Below are positions 20,001 through 29,724 of a DNA stretch of 64,000 nucleotides, piece by piece. Position 1 is the stretch's first letter. Each line of letters begins with the position of its first letter. This stretch comes from Silurus meridionalis (taxonomy: Eukaryota; Chordata; Actinopteri; Siluriformes; Siluridae). The stretch is from positions 10,119,963-10,183,962 of the forward strand of contig NC_060887.1 in NCBI RefSeq assembly GCF_014805685.1. Reading direction: 5' to 3'. The notes under the pieces were generated by a model. The model was not told the DNA's origin. It was given only the letters and a program-made list of their open reading frames with translations, and did no database searches. The position numbers were made by a program, and so were the translations under genes.

Positions 20001-23000
20001 ATATGTACATATGTTTCTTGTTGTTGGCACAGCATACAGGTGCACTGCAAACTGTTTTTTTTACCGTCACTGGTGGAATTTACGGCACTTATAAACCCGT
20101 ATCCTTCCAGCCAGAATGGAAGCTGCTCCTGTAATTCCTGTGTGATTTGTATATAAGATGATTCAGTAAAGATTGTTAACGAAGAATGAGGAGACCACAA
20201 ACTGCACTACATTTCTCCGGGTGTGGCACTGATCTTATGCAGACTTGTATACTAGAACAAAGAAAAGAAAAAAAAACACGGCTGGATCTTTAGACGTGTT
20301 GCTGTGTAGAGGAAAAAAAAACTATTGTAAACTTTTCCATAGCCTCGAGCGATCATGAAATGGAAAGCACATTCACTCTTCATTTAAAAAAATAGCCTGT
20401 GTAACGGTTTGGGATGGAGCGTATGAAGGAGTAAATTGTAACGTAAACATTGTAATCAACATGAATCTGGTGAAGAGAAACTGAAACGGGTTGAAACGAT
20501 TCCTGTTTAATGGCAGTCGGTAGTCCAGCAGCTGTGTTTGGAACTGGCTGCAGGTGAGCCAGGAATAACTTCCAGACACCAGCGTTCAAAACAGTTGATG
20601 AATATATATTCTAAGATAGAAGATGTAGAAGTATTTCCAGATGTAAGAAGAAAGAAAAAAAAAAAAAAAGCTTCTTCCAGCTCAGTACTATTGCCAATCT
20701 TTTTTTTTTTTTTTTTTTTTTTAAACATCTTTAATAGTTTGCTATTAAAAATGGTTTGAGAGGGGGGAATAAATAGATAAATAAAATAATAATAAGATTG
20801 ACACCAGTACTGAGCTGGAAGACGCTTTTTCTTTCTCTCACAGTAGTTTATTTGTCTGTCAGACTTCATGGTTGAGTTTTACGATCTTCAAACCCAGACA
20901 CCGTATGCAGGCTGCTTTCTGGGAATTTTTTAATTTTTTAATTTTTTTGCCTCAGTGTTATTTTCATTTTGTTTGTGACTGGTTTAACACCGATTCAGGA
21001 GACAGTTGAGCAGATGAAGGTCTTACCAGACTTGCAACTTGACTTTCTTCCCCTCGACCTCGATGGTCTTCACTTTAAAGTCAATACCTGTTAGAAGAGA
21101 GAGAGAGAGAGCAAATTTAGAAAGAAAAAGAGAAAGAAAGACAGGAGGGGATTAACAGGAAGAAAAAAAAAAAGAAGAAAAAAAAAAGCTGAGCACCTGA
21201 TAAGGAAATCGTAACCAAGAGAACGTTTGATGTTCTGATAACTACACTATTGTAATTTGTTCATTTCCGTCATGGCGTTTTTCCAAGAGCCCTCCTGTGG
21301 GGAAATTAAAAAACGAAAGGAAATGGACTTTTTTTTTTACATTTGGATAAATGCTAGTCGGAAAACAGCAGAGTGAGCAAAAGTATGGGAACAGAAACAG
21401 AAAATTCTAATGAAATACTCAATGGTTGGTTGCATATCCCTTGATGGTATAACTGTGTGAAGCCGGTGACAATCTGACACCAAGCTTTTGTATTCTTTTA
21501 CCGTCGCTGCTTTCGGTTGTTTGTTTGTTTTAGGGGTCGAAATGGTTTTTAATTGGGGTTTGCGTTTGACTTGCCCAGTCAAGGACCTTCCACTTTCCCG
21601 CCTGATGAAGTCCTTTGTTGTGCGGGCCACAATAAGACAAGTCTGTAAACTGGCAGACAAAATGAATTCTTTCTGCTGTGCATAAATAAGCAATTAAAGA
21701 TTTGTGAACCTGCACCATAAATTGACACTGTGATTACCTCCACTGTGCTTGACTATTGAGCTTGTAGTTTTTGGATCATGAGCAGATCCTTTCTTTCTCC
21801 ACTCTTTGGTCAATTAAGTCTTGGATCCAGACATGGTGTCGCTCGTCTCAATCCTTCTTTGTTAGTTCCTATCTGGCCTTTAGATTCTTACTGCTGACGG
21901 ACGGGCCTCTATATTACCAACACCGATACCATCATTATAGTCCTCTGAAGATTATTAGTGTCATCACTGACTGTTTTTTTGGGGGGTTTTCTTCATAGCT
22001 CTCACAATGTTTGTCATCAACTGCTATTTTCCTTGCCTTACTTCTGTGATGTCAGGTAGTTAGTACAAGAGTAATTTCCTTTTTCTTTTTTTTTAAAATC
22101 CAGAACATTCCGATTTGTTGTATTGCTATTCCTAATGCTTGTACAATGGCTCATAATTATTCTCTCATTTTTCAGCTTCTCGTGGCTTCAAAATATTCTC
22201 CTATAGATAGGGATCTAATCTTCAGGTTGGTTTATGCAAATGTCATTGGTTTATGTTTGTTTGTCAATCTAACAAATTGGTTCCACTACATTTCAAAGAG
22301 ACTTTATGATGGACATTTGTTTTCACATCATCTTTTGTTTGTATGCCTCTATTGAGCATGCACGTTCTAAATGTTGGCGATTAAATAAAGTGCACCGGCT
22401 GCTGGGTTGTATAGACGTGTCTGTGTTTTCAGGAAAGGAAAATCATAAAATGTTATGTTTGAGAAAGAAATTGGACTCCAAAAACACTATGCTCACTTAC
22501 AAACAAACAAAAAAAAGCATGTACTATACAGTAAATAAATCCCATCCTGAACACTGTAAGAACTAATGATGTAATCATTATATATATATTGTATTGCATC
22601 AATCATTATTTGTATATAATTGCATATCCGAGCTTATTCTTATACATTTATATATACACTATGTATATTATACACACACTTTAAATACAGTACAGGACAT
22701 ATCGTGCCTTACATACATTCATATAAAGATTTTTACAATCGTACACTAAATAGACAAAAGTTTATGGACACCAGAAAATAAGATTCAATGTGTTTTTTTG
22801 AACATCCCAATCCACATTTAGTCTCCATTTGCTGTTACAGTAACCTCCACTCTTTTTGGAAGATGTTCCACCAGATTTTAGAGTTGTTTGAGCAGATTTG
22901 TGCTCATTCAGCCACAAGGGTGATGGTAAAGTCAGGTACTGATGTAGGTGAGGTGAGGAGATCTGGGGTGCAGTCAGCATTCACATTCATCCCAAAGGTG

Positions 23001-23169
23001 TTCATCAGGGTTGAGATCAGAGCTCTATTGTGGACCACGCAAGATCTTCCACTCAAAACCATGTAAGTGGAAGTTCATGGAGCTGGCTTTGTGCACAGGA
23101 GCATTGTGATACTGGAATCAAGTGTCATACTGGAATGGGACACCTGACATCCCCCCAGCAATTTCTCTG

Positions 23170-23203
<34 letters not shown>

Positions 23204-23842
23204 AACAAGGAGACCCAAGTCACACAAAGTGCACAACGCCAGCTCCATGAAGATGAAGATATGCTTTACACGGTTTGGAGTAGAAGATCTCCGACCTCGA
23301 CCCTACTGAGAACCTTTGGAGTTGTGCCGTAGACCTCCTTTTGGTTGAATGAACCTTCAAATCTCTGCAAGCACTCCAAAATCTGGTGGAACTTCTCCTT
23401 GGGAGACTGAACTGAGGTTGTTGTGAGAGCAAAAGAAAACAATGTGGAATGGGATCGTGATTTATTTCTTGAAAATGTTAACGAGAAGGATTTTGAGAAT
23501 GAGAAAGTGAAAGGAGAGCGGAGAAGGTGGGAAAGGAGAGATGTGTAATATGGAGGAGGAGGAGGAAGACGAGAAGAAGCCTCACAGCTCTGATAATAAG
23601 GAATGATCTAAGGAGGTGACAGGACGTGTGCTGACATGACCATTAAACCGGAGAGGGAAAGAGCCTGAAAAGACTCGTTATACCGCATGACGCCTGAATC
23701 TCCACTTTCAGTACTCACCGATAGTTGATATGTATGTGGAATTGAAATTATCCTCTGCAAACCGGATGATCAGACATGTTTTTCCCACTCCGCTATCACC
23801 AATCAGCAGCAATTTAAAGAGGAAGTCGTATTTCTTTGCCAT
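13213..23842 (-). CDS. rab13: RAB13 small GTPase, complete coding region
   Basis: Coding exons: 23719-23842, 21027-21087, 19466-19526, 17982-18059, 14962-15051, 14811-14876, 14585-14635, 13213-13287. They total 606 bases, 201 residues plus stop, close to human RAB13 (203). Rab motifs are intact: GDSGVGKT (15-22) for phosphate binding, WDTAGQE (62-68), NKCD (121-124) and ETSAK (149-153) for guanine recognition. [12 protein letters not shown] and [17 protein letters not shown] are RAB13-type and differ from RAB8/RAB10. The protein ends CLLL, a CAAX box whose final Leu predicts geranylgeranylation. RAB13 controls traffic of junction and receptor proteins to the plasma membrane. Head-to-head with RPS27 as in human. 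Confidence 0.96.
13380..14560. other. RAB13 intron 7: no gene recognised
   Basis: Holds a G run near 13390, a 90-codon chance frame at 13490-13759 with a weak NPAKHQVYG resemblance to Tc1-type NPIEHLW text, and otherwise unique-looking AT-rich sequence. Confidence 0.45.
14585..14635 (-). CDS. rab13: RAB13 coding exon 7
   Basis: 51 bases, 17 residues: [17 protein letters not shown], the last helix of the G domain. The acceptor CAG (14638-14636) is preceded by a CT run; donor GTGAGT at 14584-14579. Confidence 0.92.
14811..14876 (-). CDS. rab13: RAB13 coding exon 6 (ETSAK)
   Basis: 66 bases, 22 residues: [20 protein letters not shown] then EE. Contains the SAK guanine-binding motif. Acceptor AAG at 14879-14877, donor GTAAGA at 14810-14805. 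Confidence 0.95.
14962..15051 (-). CDS. rab13: RAB13 coding exon 5 (NKCD)
   Basis: 90 bases, 30 residues: [20 protein letters not shown] then [10 protein letters not shown]. Contains the NKxD guanine-recognition motif. Acceptor CAG at 15054-15052, donor GTAATT at 14961-14956. Confidence 0.95.
15895..17138 (+). mobile_element. hAT-like element inserted in the Tc1 element, perfect 8-base target duplication
   Basis: Ends CAGGGGTGGCCAACC and GGTTGGCCACCCCTG. Flanked on both sides by ctctaaag (15887-15894, 17139-17146). Removing the element and one copy of the duplication restores continuous Tc1 sequence. Near the right side (about 16640-16785) a frame reads [23 protein letters not shown] and [11 protein letters not shown] with a stop, like the C-terminus of fish ZBED/SCAND3-type hAT transposases. 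A (GT)n run lies at 16985-17030. Confidence 0.9.
16095..16538 (+). mobile_element. Second hAT-like element nested inside the first
   Basis: Flanked by cggtatat on both sides (16087-16094 and 16539-16546). The right end reads 'gtggccccttgtaaaaaatc' then 'aattgcccacccctg', a typical hAT end; the left starts cagacg. Between, around 16205-16330, the plus frame shows [20 protein letters not shown], a BED-type zinc-finger segment (H-x3-H) of an hAT transposase, then decay. Confidence 0.72.
17982..18059 (-). CDS. rab13: RAB13 coding exon 4
   Basis: 78 bases, 26 residues: [20 protein letters not shown] then MKSIKE. This is the segment that best separates RAB13 from RAB8. Acceptor TAG at 18062-18060, donor GTAAGA at 17981-17976. 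Confidence 0.96.
18455..18838 (-). mobile_element. Tc1-derived short repeat, copy 2 (reverse orientation)
   Basis: Reads in the transposase sense direction here: [11 protein letters not shown] at about 18621-18655, the region around the last acidic residue of Tc1 transposase. Ends 'actttgtccatatagtgc', the reverse of the start of the other copies. Confidence 0.72.
19139..19320. repeat. Possible LINE-tail-like repeat ('cttttattgtcattt' family)
   Basis: Text 'gaggcttttattgtcatttc' with following 'gtggtacgcag' resembles the repeat at 41615-41720 ('gattttattgtcattg', 'gtggtacaaggcagc'). No frame is recognisable. Confidence 0.4.
19466..19526 (-). CDS. rab13: RAB13 coding exon 3 (DTAGQE, switch II)
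   Basis: 61 bases encoding [20 protein letters not shown], with the catalytic Gln of the GTPase. Acceptor CAG at 19529-19527, donor GTAACG at 19465-19460; leaves phase 0. Confidence 0.96.
21027..21087 (-). CDS. rab13: RAB13 coding exon 2
   Basis: 61 bases encoding [20 protein letters not shown], the switch I to interswitch strand. Acceptor CAG at 21090-21088, donor GTAAGA at 21026-21021; enters phase 1, leaves phase 2. Confidence 0.95.
21330..22100. repeat. Probable old transposon in RAB13 intron 1, unclassified
   Basis: Sequence with several antisense short frames and low-complexity joints. I could not match it to a named family or find terminal repeats. Confidence 0.3.
22744..23460. mobile_element. 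Two Tc1-derived short repeats facing each other
   Basis: 22744-23150 is a plus copy ('gtttatggacacc', 'catcccaatccacatttagt', 'tcttggaag-type' text, 'gttcatcagggttgagatca', 'catggagctggctttgtgca'). After a (CA)n run at 23168-23200, 23220-23440 is a second copy in reverse ('ccagctccatgaagatgaag', 'gacctcgaccctactgagaa'). Confidence 0.7.
23719..23842 (-). CDS. rab13: RAB13 coding exon 1 (start, P-loop)
   Basis: ATG at 23842-23840, [10 protein letters not shown] followed by [13 protein letters not shown], then the effector region ending STYISTI. The donor is GTGAGT (23718-23713); exon leaves phase 1. Confidence 0.96.
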
Positions 23843-24306
23843 AATTTTTTATCCGGATTATTATTATTACTATTATTTAAAACAAAAAGCAACTTTTTTT
23901 TTTACTTCTCGCTCAAAACATTAACCTGAGCGCGGATTAACACCCATTTAGTGTTATATCCCTGTGTCGTGGAGGTTGGGGGAGGAATTCAAAAATGAAA
24001 ATAAGTGTCACCGGTAAACCCGTTTCTCTGCGTTGCTCCGGTTTCCTCCGGTTCAAAACTTTCTCTTTTGCGCTCAAAGAACAACAAAAAAACACCCCCA
24101 AAGAAATCGCTTCACTTTTGCTCTAGTTTTCGCCACGATCCCTTGGAGTCTCGACAGTTTTCTTCCCTCCTTCGTTCAACGGAAGGCCGTGTGTCCATCC
24201 ATGCGCGTAGCACGGCAGCGTTTTTCCCCCGAAAAAAAGTTTTCCTTTACCGAGTTCCCAGAGGCTTACGTAGAGAGGGAGAGGCACGCGCTCCATTAAA
24301 GAAGAA

Positions 24307-24612
24307 AAGTGCAATGTGTAGGAATGGAACAGCAGGGGCGCCATTTCCTCAAATGTATACGCGAGAGTGTGCACTGCGCATGCGCCGGACTGGACTTCTG
24401 CGCTCGTTTTAGAACTGTTTCAATTTTAAACAGTTGACATTTTTAATATTGGGATACAAAACATGATGGTGATGTAAGTTAAGAAAAAAAAGAGAGAGAG
24501 AAAGAGTAAAAGACGGAGGGAGAAAGAGAGAGAGTGCAATGTGAAAGAATAGAACAGCAGGGGGCGCAAATTCATCCCATTTGTAGCCGAGGGTACGGAC
24601 TGCGCATGCGCA
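24307..24612. promoter_or_regulatory. Duplicated promoter-proximal module with NRF1-type palindromes, upstream of RAB13
   Basis: Copy 1 (24307-24386) and copy 2 (24533-24612) share 'agtgcaatgtg', 'gaacagcaggggcgc' / 'gaacagcagggggcgc', an ACG-containing spacer and 'actgcgcatgcgc'. The last block contains TGCGCATGCGCC (24375-24386) and TGCGCATGCGCA (24601-24612), close to the NRF1 consensus. The surrounding 23.9-24.4 kb is GC-richer than the flanks, as expected for the RAB13 promoter and 5' UTR. Confidence 0.6.
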
Positions 24613-24939
24613 GGATTGTTTTAGTTTTAGTACCGTTTTAATCTTAATAAAACAGCTTCAACGTGTCCTTCAATGCTTCAATTTCCAAATCATTAAAAAA
24701 TAAACCTCAATAGGAGGACAGAGATTGTGAAAATGTGAGAGGAAGAGAGGGGGATTTACTTAAATCAATTTTCAACAGTATCCTAATTTACAGTCATTTA
24801 ATTTAAATATATTAATTTCACTTAAAACAAATCTTTCCTCTTAAAGCGTATTTCCAATTAAAAAATATTAATGGAAGGAAACAACCCACTTGCTTTCTAT
24901 GTTTAATTTATGAATTGTTTTTTTTAATACCAGTGCTGT

Positions 24940-25250
24940 TGTCATATTATTATTTACAACACACCCTGCATCCACAAAGCCACCAGCATAATCACACACA
25001 CTCCTCACACACACTCTTTACTCTCCTGCCATCTGGGAAAAGGTAAAGAAGCAGTCGGCCCTCACAGACAGACTGTGGAACAGATTCTTTCAGCAAAACA
25101 TTTGACTCCTTAATACTGGACTGTACTGGACTTACACACACAACTGCTTGCACAAATTCAATGCTAAAACACTTCAGTGTTTGCATGTACAATATTTATA
25201 ATTATACAGACAAATCAATGTGCACAAATCTTTCTTTTACTTATCGGACA
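24940..25250 (+). pseudogene. Possible 3'-end relic of a CR1/Rex-like LINE
   Basis: A broken plus-strand frame shows HPASTKPPA, HTLLTHTLYSPA and ALTDRLWNRFFQQ. This resembles the conserved C-terminal 'LPSGKRY..TDRLWNSF' of fish non-LTR retrotransposons, whose clade I cannot fix. Confidence 0.4.
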
Positions 25251-26112
25251 CTGCAGTATCTCTGTGTCTATCGTCTCATTGTCTTATGGTTGTTGTTGGG
25301 GGTTTTTTTTGCTATAAATGTCACACATGTACACTTTAGATCGTGCCCAGGTTAGTTTTGTGTTTCGTTGTATTTTTCATTTTGATTTTATGTTGCACCT
25401 CGGTCCTGGTTGACACATTGGGTTTTTTTTTTTTTTTTTTTGTGCATTATATTTTGTAAGTGTATATAATGTAAAGACTGTCTTGAGACCTCCTATTTTG
25501 TAAAGTTTAGAGACAGTGGCTTTGTCAAAAAGACACAAAGTTGCTACTTTCATAGGAAAAAGGTTTATTAAAATGACCGCACACATTAGCCACTGTAGCT
25601 TTAAAGGTTCTTTTTCTAACTTTGCTTGGTGTTTCACTATGGGAATCGCTTTGGGGGTGACCAACTACGGAAGCTCTTATGACACCACGTCTGTCTTGAC
25701 AGATAGGTCGACCTGAGATCAGGCTCCACCCCACCTTTATCCCTCAGGTCGACCACTTCTAACATCATTCGCGCTTTCTTCCTGTGAGGGACTACACTAA
25801 GCTCTCTCAGCACATCCAGTTCTCGGCTGTTTTCGCTTAACTGTTCATCGTGTGGGCCGTCATTGGATTCCGCCACCGAACGCGAGGTCAGTCGTACGGG
25901 ATCCTGCTGAGCGACGTCACGGAATAGCGTCCGCGTCGAGGCGATCTATTCCTATTCCAACCTGCTGGTATTAAGTTACACGGTGGGAACGTAGTAGCGT
26001 CAAGCTATTACAGGCTTAGCGCGTCAAGGCGAAGCCTTCGGAGGGCTAACTACCCTGCGAACATTGGCAGACTAACGTGTTGTGACGAGTCTAGTATTCT
26101 TCGTACTCAGCC

Positions 26113-27428
26113 ATGTCGACGGTCTTCCCCCCCACCAAAGGGAATGAGCCGAAGATCAGGGAGGTTGCATCCCGCCCGTGTCCATTATCATGTAGAGCAA
26201 CCATCTCGGGCAGGAACCCTCACCCGATGTGCATCACGTGCATGGGCCCGAAGCACGCTCAAACGTCGCTCGTGGACCCGCAAGCATGCGCTCGCTGCGC
26301 GTCGATGCCGGTGAAACATTTGGAGAGATTCAAGGGATGGAAGAGCTGGGGTTGGCCGGACCCCTGGCTGTGGAGCCTTCGGTGGCTTATCACCTCCATC
26401 CGAATTGGCGTTCTATCTCTGCCTCCTCTCAAATTGCGCTGCCTGAAAAAATCGAGAGATTGACGGCGTCCATCCATCAAAGAATGTATAAATACGCAGC
26501 GCAGTCAGTGTGCTCGCTAAACGCGGTGAGTTTGCTGTCCGCATACCAGGCGGAGATTTTAGAGGAGATGGGATGACAGCTTGACACGGGAGTACCTAAC
26601 CCGGTACTTTGGGACGAGATCTGTGTGGTGAACGACCTAATCCTGCGCTCTTCACAGGGCGCAGTTCAGGGCTGCGGCCGCGTGATGGGCTTGGCTGTGT
26701 CAGGTGAGAGAGCGTTGTGGCTTAACCTGTCAGGCTTGGGTGACTCACAGAAAGCGGAAGTCATGGATGCTGCCTACGACCCCACTAAAGGTCTGTTCGG
26801 TCCAGCTCTAGAGAAGATGAGAGAAACCAGCATTCTCAGGAAACAGGAGGATGAAGCATTCAACCTTTGTTTGCCTCGTAAGCTGTCTCAGAACCCCCCC
26901 CTCAGCCAGCGCAACAGGGTTTTGCCGCAGCCGCGGCTGTGAGAGGGAGACCGATGAGCACGAGGAGTGCAAGATCGGCTCCCGGCGGACAGCAAGCTGG
27001 TCAACGTCAGAGATTGGATGGCTCGGGACCGTGGGGAAAGCATTCATTTGCGGCCGTGGTGGCTAGAAACCGCACCCCAGAGGAGCGGAAGAAGAAGCGT
27101 GCAACCTGACACACGAATGTTCTCCTATCCTCCTTTCTCCGCTGGCGAAGAAAAGGAGACGGGAACACAGCCCGATTCTAAGTTCCGTAAGGGCTTCCTC
27201 CCTAGTTTCTCCTCGGGTTCGAGTTATAAGGAAAAATGTTCAGTGTCACCAAGCACTCACAACATTTGTTCACTCGCACGTCAGTTCAGACGATTGCGCA
27301 ATAAAGAATTCATCATCGCAACCAAGCCACGGCCTAAGGGCGATGTGTTCAAGAATAAAAAACTCAATAAATGTGGCACTTTCACATCCAGGCGATCAGC
27401 CGAGGGCGATAGTGTGCAAAAATTCTAA
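26113..27428 (+). pseudogene. DIRS gag-like region, frameshifted
   Basis: The frame from 26113 has CITCMGPKHAQTS and then CARCAS, a Cys/His cluster typical of DIRS ORF1. Reading continues in other frames at 26229-26576, 26625-26942 and 26967-27428, so at least two frameshifts or stops break it. Confidence 0.7.
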
Positions 27429-27629
27429 GAATTCAGCGTGCACCCCCCTAGTTTTACCGCTGGAGGGCGCGCTCGCTCTGCCAGGGGAGCCCAGCACGGT
27501 GACGGTTGTGACGTCATCAATGCGCGACCAGAGTTGTGTACGCGGGGGTTCCCTTTCTGCACGTCTCGTCAATTGGCATGCGCTGTTCATCCGTGGGTGT
27601 TAAGCACGGGAATACAGGCTTCAATTCGC

Positions 27630-28997
27630 AATGAAACCACCCAGATTCAACGGTGTGTTGGTCTCGGTGGCCGAAGGAGAGTCGGCTCGCGTCCTAACGG
27701 CTGAGATCGACTCTCTTTTGAGCAAAAGGGCAATCAGAGTTGTTCCGGAGGGTTTTTAATCCCGGTACTTTGTGATCCCGAAGAGAGGAAGCACATCTCT
27801 TCGTCCAATCTTGGACTTGCGTGTGTTAAACAAGCACCTGAGAAAATATTCATTCAGAATGTTGATACACAAAGCACTCTGTCGGTCGATCCGTCCAAAC
27901 GATTGGTTTGTGACGATCGATCTATCGGATGCGTATTTTCACATAGACATTTACCCGTTTTTGAGGTTTGCACACAGAGGCACTGCCTATGAGTTTCAAA
28001 CCATTCCGTTCGGACTGTCTCTCGCGCCGAGAACTTTCAGCAAGTGTGTGGAGGCGGCTCTTTTGCTGTTGAGAAACAGCGGGATTCGGATTTTGTCTTA
28101 TATAGACATTATGGGAGACATTTTGTGCTTTCTCCAGGATTTGCTGGATAAAGGGAAAGCTTTTTGTACTTTTAAGGTGTATCTGGCGGCTATTTCTGCG
28201 TGTCATGTCGGGTTTAGTAACGAACCTGCGGGTCGGTACCCTTTGATTAGCCGGTTTATGAAAGGTGCACGTCGTAAGAGGCCGGTGTCTCGGCGGTTAG
28301 TGCCTCAGTGGGACCTGTCTTTGATTTTGGAGGCCCTTTCTCATCACCCCTTCGAGCCGGTGGATGGCGTAGGGCTGAAATTTATTTCTCTTAAGACGGC
28401 ATTGCTTGTGGCTCTAGTGACTGCTAAGTGTGTGAGCGAGCTGCAAGCCCTGTCTCTCAGTCCATCCTGTTTACAGTTTGCCCCTGGGCTCACGAAAGTT
28501 TTCTTTCGCCCTAACCCGGCGTTTGTACCTAAAGTGGTGGATTCTTCTTATAGATGTACCGTTACGGAACTTTCGGCTTTTCACCCTCCTCCGTTCTCAC
28601 CTCAAGAGGAGGAGAGATTGAGTTCCTTGTGCCCAGTGCGGGCCCTCCATACGTATGTCAGGAGAACAGCGGGTTTCAGGAAATCTGACCAGCTGTTTGT
28701 GTTTCGGGCTACTCCTCACAAAGGGAAGGCGTTGTCAAGCTGTCCCGCTGGATTGTGGAGGCTATATTTATAGCGTATGAATGCTGTGGTTCTCAGGCAC
28801 CTGTGGGTCTCAGGGCCCACTCTACTAGAGGGATGGCGACATCATGGGCCCTACTTAAGGGAGTTTCTGTTCAGGAAATTTGTGCGGCGGCTGGTTGGGC
28901 AAAGCCACACACCTTTGTGCGGTTTTATAGACTGGATGTGTCTGAGTCATCCTTGGCACACGCAGTGCTGAGTGCCAGACGTCTTGAGCCAATGTGA
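27630..28997 (+). pseudogene. DIRS reverse transcriptase joined to tyrosine recombinase, disabled
   Basis: The frame starts near 27630 (KPPRFNGVLVSV), has a stop at 27757-27759, then RPILDLRVLNKHL, FVTIDLSDAYFHI, IPFGLSLAPRTF and ILSYID. The sequence then jumps to the recombinase (FLQDLLDKGKAF, YLAAISACHVGF), so the second catalytic Asp of the YxDD box and the RNase H are gone. The recombinase has AHSTRGMATSWAL (HxxR) and FVRFYRLD (nucleophile Tyr). A frameshift near 28737 separates 27772-28773 from 28755-28997. The Arg expected in 'AKRVSELQALS' is Cys here. Confidence 0.85.
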
Positions 28998-29182
28998 TTG
29001 GGTGTAGCGGGATATATATATATGCAATCCGGGAGTGGTCTATATCTCCCATAGTGAAACACCGAGCGAAGTTAGAAAAAGAACGATGGGTTACTTAACG
29101 TAATCCCGGGTTCTTTGATAACAGAGTGAGGTGTTTCACCAGCACTTCCCTACTTGCATGGGGACGGGAAGAAATCTCGCTG

Positions 29183-29415
29183 CAATGATGTTAGAAGGGG
29201 TCGACCTGAGGGATAAAGGTGGGGCGGAGCCTAATCTCAGGTCGACCTGTCTGTCAAGACAGACATGGTGTCGATTCCCATAGTGAAACACCTCACTCTG
29301 TTATCAAAGAACCCGGCGGAGCCTGATCTCAGGTCGACCTGTCTGTCAAGACAGACGTGGTGTCATAAGAGCTTCCGTAGTTGGTCACGCCCAAAGCATT
29401 ACATAACCCATCGTT
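29183..29415. repeat. Rearranged DIRS right end with duplicated ITR core
   Basis: The segment 'ggcggagcct..atctcagg', 'tcgacctgtctgtcaagaca' and 'gacatggtgtc' appears at 29221-29275 and again at 29315-29366. Between them 'cctcactctgttatcaaaga' is the reverse of 29109-29135. The upstream piece 29040-29085 is the reverse complement of the left-end text at 25604-25645 and may be the internal complementary region of DIRS elements. Confidence 0.75.
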
Positions 29416-29724
29416 TTATGCCACATGTCACCTGTTTGAAAAAAGAACACAACAAAAGTAAGCTATAACTGATATGGCACTATGACATAACATTATGAGT
29501 GGTGAAATGAATAACACTGATTATCTCTTCATCATGGCACCAGTTATTGGGTGGGATATATTAGGCAGCAAGTGCACATTTTGTCCTTAAAGTTGACTTG
29601 TTAGGAGCAAGAATGATGTTTAAGTGTAAGGATTTGAGTGAGGGCCAAAATGTGATGACTGAACAACTGGTTTAGAGCATCTCCAAAACTGTACAAAGCA
29701 GCATAAGGAAGGTGTTTATAATGT

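Larger units (their letters stand above)
25604..29415 (+). mobile_element. DIRS-like tyrosine-recombinase retrotransposon, internally deleted
   Basis: Inverted terminal repeats: left 25649-25770 ('gggtgaccaactacggaagc', 'cttatgacaccacg', 'aggtcgacctgagatcagg') has its reverse complement at 29183-29275 and again at 29314-29396. Inside, a gag-like region (26113-27428), reverse transcriptase (about 27630-28107) and a tyrosine recombinase (about 28110-28997) follow on the plus strand. That order and the lack of LTRs or an integrase define the DIRS group. The reverse transcriptase C-terminal part and RNase H are missing, which accounts for the short length. Boundaries are uncertain by tens of bases. 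Confidence 0.88.

Noticed and set aside
20507..20869. 120-codon minus-strand frame with Lys and Phe runs
   Set aside because: It spans poly-A/poly-T tracts inside a RAB13 intron and shows no conserved sequence.
24005..24412. 135-codon plus-strand frame upstream of RAB13
   Set aside because: GC-rich promoter and 5' UTR sequence is open by composition; no family similarity and no splice or Kozak support.
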